Part shown: positions 27,933-33,639 of the stretch, piece by piece
How positions within the stretch are numbered: position 1 is the first letter of the stretch
Layout of the letters: the number at the start of each line of letters is the position of its first letter
NCBI GenBank assembly: GCA_029881355.1
Contig: JAOUMT010000006.1
Coordinates: forward strand, 1 to 33,639
DNA from: Acidimicrobiia bacterium
Lineage (GTDB): Bacteria; Actinomycetota; Acidimicrobiia; Spongiisociales; JAENVV01
Reading direction: 5' to 3'
Length of the DNA: 33,639 bases
Made by a program: the position numbers and the translations under genes
Notes under the pieces: model-generated
The model's input: the letters and a program-made list of their open reading frames with translations, nothing else
Database searches by the model: none
Told to the model about the DNA's origin: nothing

Positions 27933-28943
27933 TCAAGCGATCTCCAGAGCCGACCAATCGCTGCCGGCTACCGGCTTTCCGTAGCTCGTCGAGGACTTGT
28001 CCAGCTGAAATCCGTGACGTTCGTACAGTCCCAACGCCCCCGTTTTCGAGGCCGAATCGACACCGAGAATCGCGTACTGGTAGCCGGCCGCAGCCACTCG
28101 CTCCATCCAGTCGACGATCAGAGCTGAGGCGATCCCCCGGTTGCGGTAACCCCGGCGAGTCCCGATGATGTCAGCCCAAACCTCGGTGCGTCCCTTGTCC
28201 TCGAAGTCATGCGGAAAGCATCCAGCCAAGAGGAGCCCGACTACATCGTCGCCGTCCATGACCACACTTGACAGGTCGGCTCGAAACGAATCACCGCCGA
28301 CGTAGTATCTCCGCCATCGCTCCTCCGTGACGGGTTGGGACCCCCAGTGATCGCGAAACGAGTCGTTGTTCGCCTGTCGAGTCGCCTCCGCCATGGTCGG
28401 CTCGTAGGCCACCAGTGCCAGCGCAGGGTCGAGTGCGGCCGCCACGATCGGCTTTGACAGCTCCCGAGTCATCTCAAACCAATGTCTCACCGGTCGATAC
28501 CCCCGGTCGACAAAGAACGCCACCTGCTCCTGCTGGGTGTCATACAAAGTTTCCCAATGGAACTTCGCGAGATCATCGGGCATCTCCAGCAGACGCTCGG
28601 TGGCCCGGGCCTCTCGCCAACTGTGAACAGCCGAACCGATGCCTCGTCCACGATGGTCTGGTCGGACGGCTCCCCATCCCGCCGCCCGCCACAAGGAGGT
28701 CGCCGGAGGAATCTGCACAAACGCCACCGCCACCGCCGAGCCGTCGTCGTGGATGGCGATCACCCCGTCCTGAGAAGGATCGTCGTCGGGGTCCGCCAAC
28801 TCCTGTACCCACTCCTCTTCGACCATCCGATAGCCCCCATCGGCCTCAAAGCAGGCATTCCACAAGTCTGTGCAAAGGGGGGCGTCGCTGCGTTCCAGCG
28901 GGCGCCACGCCACCGAATCGATGAGCGGTAGGTGGGAGGACAT
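27933..28943 (-). CDS. Tandem GNAT-domain acetyltransferase
   Basis: Two GNAT-like motifs: WGAVRPDHRGRGIGSAVHSW and IGTRRGYRNRGIASALIVDWMERVAAAGYQYAILGVDSASKTGALGLYERHGF. Confidence 0.8.
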   Translation of the reverse strand: MSSHLPLIDSVAWRPLERSDAPLCTDLWNACFEADGGYRMVEEEWVQELADPDDDPSQDGVIAIHDDGSAVAVAFVQIPPATSLWRAAGWGAVRPDHRGRGIGSAVHSWREARATERLLEMPDDLAKFHWETLYDTQQEQVAFFVDRGYRPVRHWFEMTRELSKPIVAAALDPALALVAYEPTMAEATRQANNDSFRDHWGSQPVTEERWRRYYVGGDSFRADLSSVVMDGDDVVGLLLAGCFPHDFEDKGRTEVWADIIGTRRGYRNRGIASALIVDWMERVAAAGYQYAILGVDSASKTGALGLYERHGFQLDKSSTSYGKPVAGSDWSALEIA

Positions 28944-29006
28944 GAGAGAACGTTAACAAGCCGTGACAACCGGGGTCGAAGGATTTCGATCGCTAGTCTC
29001 CCGACC

Positions 29007-30947
29007 GTGAAACGCTCCTGGCCGCTCTGGGTACTGCTCCTGGTGGTTGTCGCCGCCTGCAGCAGCAACCAGGCATCACCACAAGATGAGACAGACACGG
29101 TGGTGATGCGAGACAATGTCTTCGATCAGGACGTCTACGTCGTAGACGTCGGAACTACGGTCACATTCGTCAATGAAGGCCGCAACATTCACAATGCTGT
29201 CGATTCGGGCGGGGCGTGGTCCACTGAGGAGAGCTTCGGCGAATTGGCCATGAACGCGGGCGACTCCACGGAGATCACGTTCACCGAACCGGGCGAGTAC
29301 CTGTTCGTGTGCACGTTCCACTCCGCCAATGGGACCGGTATGGTGGCGACGCTGATTGTTCAGGAACCCGGCGCGGAAACCCCGGTCGAAGCGATCGCAC
29401 CGGTCGTCACCGACCAGTCGGCGGCAGCTTCCGGAATCACCCGCAACGTTCCAGCCGACTATCCGACCATCCAAGCGGCTGTCGATGCCGCCGGTCCCGG
29501 TGACCTCATTCTGATCGCTCCGGGCACGTACCGCGAGGAGGTCGCGGTCACCACCGAGAATCTAGTCATCAGAGGAGAAGACCGTAATACGACCGTGATC
29601 GACGGCGAACGAGTCCGCTCGAACGGCATCCTCATCACTGCCGACGGCGTCGCTGTCGAAAACCTCACCGTGATCAATCCGGTCGGCAACGGGGTGTTCT
29701 GGACCGGGGTCACCGGCTTCCGGGGTTCCTACCTGACCACGATTTATGCAGGCAACTACGGTATCTACGCCTTCGACTCGTCGGATGGGCTCATCGAGTA
29801 TTCGCTTGGTTCCGGGGCTCCTGACTCCGGGTTCTACGTTGGTCAGTGCGATCCGTGCAACGCAATCGTCACCAACGTGATTGCCGAATACAACGGCATG
29901 GGTTATTCCGGTACCAACGCCTCAACCGAGATGTATCTCATCAATTCGGTCTGGCGCCATAACGGCGCCGGTCTCGTTCCCAATACGCTCGACGGCGAAG
30001 AACTGGCCCCGTTCCACGACATCACCATCGTCGGGAACCTCATACACGACAACAGCCGAACGGACGTCCCCTTCAAGAACGCTACGTGGCCGTCGTTCGG
30101 TAACGGAATCATCATGGCTGGCGGCAACACGTCGCTCGTGGAGCGAAACCGAGTGGTCAACCACCTGGGGAATGGCATAGTGATATCGCCCAACCTCGAT
30201 GAGCGTTTCTGGTTCTCAGGTGGCAACATCATCAGAGACAATGTTGTCGAGGGCAGCGGCCGGGCGGATCTGGCGCTCGCCGGCCTCGCCGACGGAGACA
30301 ACTGTTTTGAAGGCAACACCCATGAGACTTCGCTGCCCGTGGGGCTCGAACTCAGCCAACCCTGCGAAGGGATTCGCTTCCCGGTGCTGTACGAATTAGC
30401 CGGGACGTTGGAACCGCTCGGTCGGGTCGCGCAGAACGGCACCGGATCACGGCCAAACGCACCGGTCGGATCCACCCCCCCGCCGGAGCCCCAGGACCAA
30501 ATGCCGGGCGGGGCCGACGCCGCCGTCCGCCCGGCCGTCGACGTATTCGCCTCGTATCCACTTGATCTGCAGTCGCTGACCGTACCGGAGCTTCCGGATG
30601 GCGTTACCGTTACCCAACAGAAAGGGGTCACCGTGTTCGGACTCTCATTGGCAATGGGCGCCTGGTCCATATTTTTCGGGCTCTGGGCATATCTCATGCC
30701 GTTCATGCTCTTCGCGGCGCTGCTGGCGATCGGACTCTGGGACCTGACCCGTTCCGACGCGCGATCGAAGGGTGCGACGATCGGTTGGATCCTGGTGCAA
30801 CTGCTCATCCCCTTCGTTGGAGTGCTCGCCTACTTTCTCTTCGGAAGCTCGCTGCCGAAGTGGCAGCGCTACTCGATTGCCATCGGTGGGCTTGGCTCGT
30901 ATCTCGTTCTGATCGGAATCGGCGCTCTGGTAGGCGGCATCGTCTGA
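29007..30947 (+). CDS. Lipoprotein with cupredoxin domain, NosD-like right-handed beta-helix, and C-terminal membrane (PLDc_N-like) segment
   Basis: VKRSWPLWVLLLVVVAACSS lipobox; cupredoxin EPGEYLFVCTFHSANGTGMVATLIV; DYPTIQAAVDAAGPGDLILIAPGTYREEVAV; C-terminal hydrophobic segments incl. WILVQLLIPFVGVLAYFLFG. Confidence 0.82.
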   Translation: MKRSWPLWVLLLVVVAACSSNQASPQDETDTVVMRDNVFDQDVYVVDVGTTVTFVNEGRNIHNAVDSGGAWSTEESFGELAMNAGDSTEITFTEPGEYLFVCTFHSANGTGMVATLIVQEPGAETPVEAIAPVVTDQSAAASGITRNVPADYPTIQAAVDAAGPGDLILIAPGTYREEVAVTTENLVIRGEDRNTTVIDGERVRSNGILITADGVAVENLTVINPVGNGVFWTGVTGFRGSYLTTIYAGNYGIYAFDSSDGLIEYSLGSGAPDSGFYVGQCDPCNAIVTNVIAEYNGMGYSGTNASTEMYLINSVWRHNGAGLVPNTLDGEELAPFHDITIVGNLIHDNSRTDVPFKNATWPSFGNGIIMAGGNTSLVERNRVVNHLGNGIVISPNLDERFWFSGGNIIRDNVVEGSGRADLALAGLADGDNCFEGNTHETSLPVGLELSQPCEGIRFPVLYELAGTLEPLGRVAQNGTGSRPNAPVGSTPPPEPQDQMPGGADAAVRPAVDVFASYPLDLQSLTVPELPDGVTVTQQKGVTVFGLSLAMGAWSIFFGLWAYLMPFMLFAALLAIGLWDLTRSDARSKGATIGWILVQLLIPFVGVLAYFLFGSSLPKWQRYSIAIGGLGSYLVLIGIGALVGGIV

Positions 30948-30948
30948 A

Positions 30949-31959
30949 GTGTCTGATGCGCCCGACGACCAGCAGGGCCTCACCAGGCGCGATGCCCTTC
31001 GATCGGTGGGACTGGGAGGCGCGGCGTTGGGGGCTGGTTTTCTCGGCGGATCGCTCGCTGATCCGGCCAGCGCTTCGACGCGGAACGCCCGGGGTGCCGT
31101 TTACGGCTCCGACGCCACCGGTCCTGGCTACACCGGGGCCTTTGATGCCCCAGAGTCGCTGGCGGCGACGGCCCTCGACGAGATAACCATCCCTCCCCTG
31201 GCGCAGACCGGGCCACAGAGTATCTCCCTGACAGTCGTTGAACGCCACACCGAAGTCGCCGCCGGGCAGACAGTGGCACAGTGGACGTTCAACGGTTCGG
31301 CACCAGGCCCGATTATCCGGGCAACCGAGGGTGATCAGCTGGAGATCAACGTCACCAACCAGACAAACCACCATCACAATCTACATCTACACGGCCGCCA
31401 TTCCCCATTGATGGACGGATGGGAGCCTATCCCCCCAGGCGGTCAATTCACCTACCGGATCAAGGCAGGACCGGCCGGGTTCCATCCGTATCACTGTCAC
31501 ACCATGCCCCTCGCCCGGCATGTCGCCAAGGGCCTCTACGGGGCCATGATCGTGGATCCGGTCGGCGGACGTCGACCCGCCCATGAGTTCGTCCTGACCC
31601 TGTCAGGGTGGGATATCAACGACGACGGACGGAACGAGATCTATGCCTGGAACGGCGTGGCCGGCTTCTTCGCCAAGTATCCGATAAAGGTCCCGGTCGG
31701 CGACCTCGTACGGGTTTATGTGGGGAACATGACCGAGTACGACCCGATCGGCTCATTTCATCTTCATGCCCAGACCTTCGATGTCTTTCCAACGGGCACC
31801 GGGACCACTCCGTCGGTTCACACGGACACTGTGGTGTTCGGGCAGGGCGAACGAGCCATCCTTGAATTCACGCTGCCAGAACTGGGCCGGTATATGTTTC
31901 ACCCACATCAGCATCACATGGCCGAGGCGGGAGCGATGGGCTGGTTCGCGGCTATCTAG
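30949..31959 (+). CDS. Two-domain multicopper oxidase with Tat signal
   Basis: TRRDALRSVGLGGAALGAGFLGG (twin Arg); HHHNLHLHGRHS, FHPYHCHTMPLARHVAKGLYG, SFHLHAQTFDVF, MFHPHQHHMAEAGAMGWF. Confidence 0.88.
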   Translation: MSDAPDDQQGLTRRDALRSVGLGGAALGAGFLGGSLADPASASTRNARGAVYGSDATGPGYTGAFDAPESLAATALDEITIPPLAQTGPQSISLTVVERHTEVAAGQTVAQWTFNGSAPGPIIRATEGDQLEINVTNQTNHHHNLHLHGRHSPLMDGWEPIPPGGQFTYRIKAGPAGFHPYHCHTMPLARHVAKGLYGAMIVDPVGGRRPAHEFVLTLSGWDINDDGRNEIYAWNGVAGFFAKYPIKVPVGDLVRVYVGNMTEYDPIGSFHLHAQTFDVFPTGTGTTPSVHTDTVVFGQGERAILEFTLPELGRYMFHPHQHHMAEAGAMGWFAAI

Positions 31960-32498
31960 CCGGCTGCTCTGGCTTGCTTCGCAACACCAAGGACCGCATT
32001 CAGTAGTGCGGACTTCTGTTCCTCGATTTCGACTTCGACCAGGTTGCGGATGGGCCTCCACACCATCCCTAGCGCGGAAGCGGCCAGAAGCCGGCTCACC
32101 GACGACCGATTGTCGCCCCGAATCGCCCTTCGCATCGCCTGATTGTTCGCCCGCAGACGCTCACCAATGACGGCATGGGAAGTGACGGCCTTGTCCCCAT
32201 CCACCCAGACGACCACCGGCCGATGGCCGAGGAGCACATCGATGTAGTCAGACAACAGCAATTCCAGTTCGTCAGGAAACCGGGGATGGTGGGGGTAGGC
32301 CTCGACGGTTCGTTCTAGGTTGTCGATCAACGGCGAGACGAGTTCGACCAGTAGATCGTCCTTCGACTCGAGGTGGTACCCAAAGGCTGCCTTGCTCATT
32401 CCGACTTCGCCCACCAGGTCGGCCACGGATGCCCCGTCGAACCCCTTCTCGGCGAACAGCCGCAGGGCAGCATCGAGGAGTTCGTCACGCCGATTCAC
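31956..32498 (-). CDS. TetR family transcriptional regulator
   Basis: RDELLDAALRLFAEKGFDGASVADLVGEVGMSKAAFGYHLESKDDLLVEL. Confidence 0.92.
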   Translation of the reverse strand: MNRRDELLDAALRLFAEKGFDGASVADLVGEVGMSKAAFGYHLESKDDLLVELVSPLIDNLERTVEAYPHHPRFPDELELLLSDYIDVLLGHRPVVVWVDGDKAVTSHAVIGERLRANNQAMRRAIRGDNRSSVSRLLAASALGMVWRPIRNLVEVEIEEQKSALLNAVLGVAKQARAAG

Positions 32499-32510
32499 GA
32501 TCTCAGACTA

Positions 32511-32526
32511 CTTGACGATCGTACAG
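32511..32526. promoter_or_regulatory. Putative TetR operator 1 (cttgACGATCGTacag)
   Basis: ACGATCGT palindrome core in the tetR/small-ORF divergent intergenic region; similar second copy 38 bp away. Confidence 0.6.
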
Positions 32527-32548
32527 TTCCGACGTAGATTATCTGCTG

Positions 32549-32564
32549 CTGAACGATCGTCCAG
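32549..32564. promoter_or_regulatory. Putative TetR operator 2 (CTGaACGATCGTcCAG)
   Basis: Near-perfect 16-bp palindrome; shares ACGATCGTnCAGTT with operator 1. Confidence 0.65.
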
Positions 32565-32620
32565 TTAGGTCCGTTCGTCGGTATATCAGTTTCAAATCAC
32601 CAAGAAGGATTCTCAAGACC

Positions 32621-32779
32621 ATGCAAAAAGCTACCCGTCAGCGCCAGGAGCACCCCGGCATCCCTACTCATAAGCCGGGCAAGGCCTACAAGGGTGCGAA
32701 CCTCGTCGCTCAGCACGATGCGTCGGCCAAGAAGAATGCCGGTCGGTCGGCGGCTGCCAAGAAGACGACCAAAAAGTAA
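32621..32779 (+). CDS. Small basic protein of unknown function (52 aa), not in supplied ORF track
   Basis: MQKATRQRQEHPGIPTHKPGKAYKGANLVAQHDASAKKNAGRSAAAKKTTKK*; preceded by purine-rich aagaagga and followed by a strong hairpin. Confidence 0.6.
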   Translation: MQKATRQRQEHPGIPTHKPGKAYKGANLVAQHDASAKKNAGRSAAAKKTTKK

Positions 32780-32798
32780 CCAACCGAATCAGGTTGAG

Positions 32799-32825
32799 AT
32801 GAGAGCGCCTACCCGGCGCTCTCAT
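32799..32825. terminator. Intrinsic terminator-like hairpin between convergent genes
   Basis: atgagagcgcc-taccc-ggcgctctcat: perfect 11-bp stem with 5-nt loop. Confidence 0.75.
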
Positions 32826-33460
32826 TCGTTAACGAGAATCGCTCCGTACACGAACCCGAAGACGCCCATCCGCCAGACGCTCTCCACTGCGAGCGGTCCG
32901 TCGGCATAGAGCTCTTCTGGTGGGGCCAGCTTGTCGAGAGAGCGATGCAGATAGCTGTAGGAATCGCGGCTTCCCACCAGCGTCCCGATCGTGGGTAAAA
33001 CCAACGCTGAGCCGAGTCGGTGTATCCGCGCCAACCACTGGTTCCTGGGTCGACCAAGATCTACGATCGCCGCTTTCCCGCCTGGTCGCAGCACGCGCCC
33101 AATTTCGGCCAGGGTCTCGTCAACCGACGTGAGATTACGAAACACGTAGGCCGAGAAAACTGCATCAAATGATCCATCCGGGAACGGCAGGCGTTCGCCG
33201 TACCCGACCACTTTCTGGCGGATCGGGCTGATACTCAACATGGCTGCCTCCGGGTCGAGGCCGACCACTTCGAACTCACCAAGCACCGGGAGGGCCGCCC
33301 CGGTACCCGATCCCAGGTCGAGCAGCCGACCAGGAGGGAGCTTGGCGATCGCCCGCCTGCGCCAGTTTTGCTCCTGACCGAACGACAAGATCTTGTTGAT
33401 GAGGTCGTAGGTGCCGGCGATCTCAGTGAACACGCCGTCGGAATTGCGAGGAAGGGTCAC
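32822..33460 (-). CDS. menG: Demethylmenaquinone methyltransferase (UbiE/MenG family)
   Basis: VFTEIAGTYDLINKILSFGQEQNWRRRAI, LLDLGSGTGAALP, FDAVFSAYVFRNLTSVDETLAEIGRVLRPGG; start ambiguous (33460 GTG, 33481 or 33493 ATG). Confidence 0.85.
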   Translation of the reverse strand: MTLPRNSDGVFTEIAGTYDLINKILSFGQEQNWRRRAIAKLPPGRLLDLGSGTGAALPVLGEFEVVGLDPEAAMLSISPIRQKVVGYGERLPFPDGSFDAVFSAYVFRNLTSVDETLAEIGRVLRPGGKAAIVDLGRPRNQWLARIHRLGSALVLPTIGTLVGSRDSYSYLHRSLDKLAPPEELYADGPLAVESVWRMGVFGFVYGAILVNE

Positions 33461-33464
33461 TCGA

Positions 33465-33639
<175 letters not shown>

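Overview
Chromosomal segment from a high-GC bacterium, probably an actinobacterium/Acidimicrobiia-like lineage (inferred from Dcd resembling the Mycobacterium bifunctional dCTP deaminase, a mycobacterial-type bS22 micro-ORF, and F420/LLM oxidoreductase content). No rRNA, CRISPR array, phage or transposon was recognised. Blocks in order: (1) copper operon csoR-copZ-copA with a G/C-tract palindromic CsoR-like operator; (2) a membrane protein, an unlisted 30-codon ORF for a bS22/AURKAIP1-like ribosomal protein, thrB, a CDF transporter and a PhzF-like protein; (3) tRNA-Gly(CCC); (4) a signalling island: RR-HTH, three overlapping minus-strand unknown genes (one a degenerate zincin-like secreted protein), receiver-only RR and PAS-histidine kinase; (5) dcd, then an ECF-like sigma factor translationally coupled to an alkyltransferase with an Ada-type Cys4 zinc domain at the C-terminus (inverted Ada architecture without AraC HTH); (6) GNAT, MMACHC/QueG-N-like protein and a coupled MBL hydrolase; (7) a roughly 10.4 kb minus-strand polyamine operon (potABCD-like transporter, amidohydrolase, two paralogous GNATs, FAD oxidase, agmatinase-family, C45-type NTN hydrolase) with divergent class III aminotransferase and LLM oxidoreductase; (8) a cupredoxin/NosD-like beta-helix/membrane fusion lipoprotein coupled to a two-domain multicopper oxidase; (9) TetR with two ACGATCGT operators, a small basic 52-aa ORF with a strong terminator, menG/ubiE and the 3' end of serS. 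Most interesting: the sigma/inverted-Ada pair, the degenerate-zincin signalling island and the polyamine operon with duplicated GNATs.
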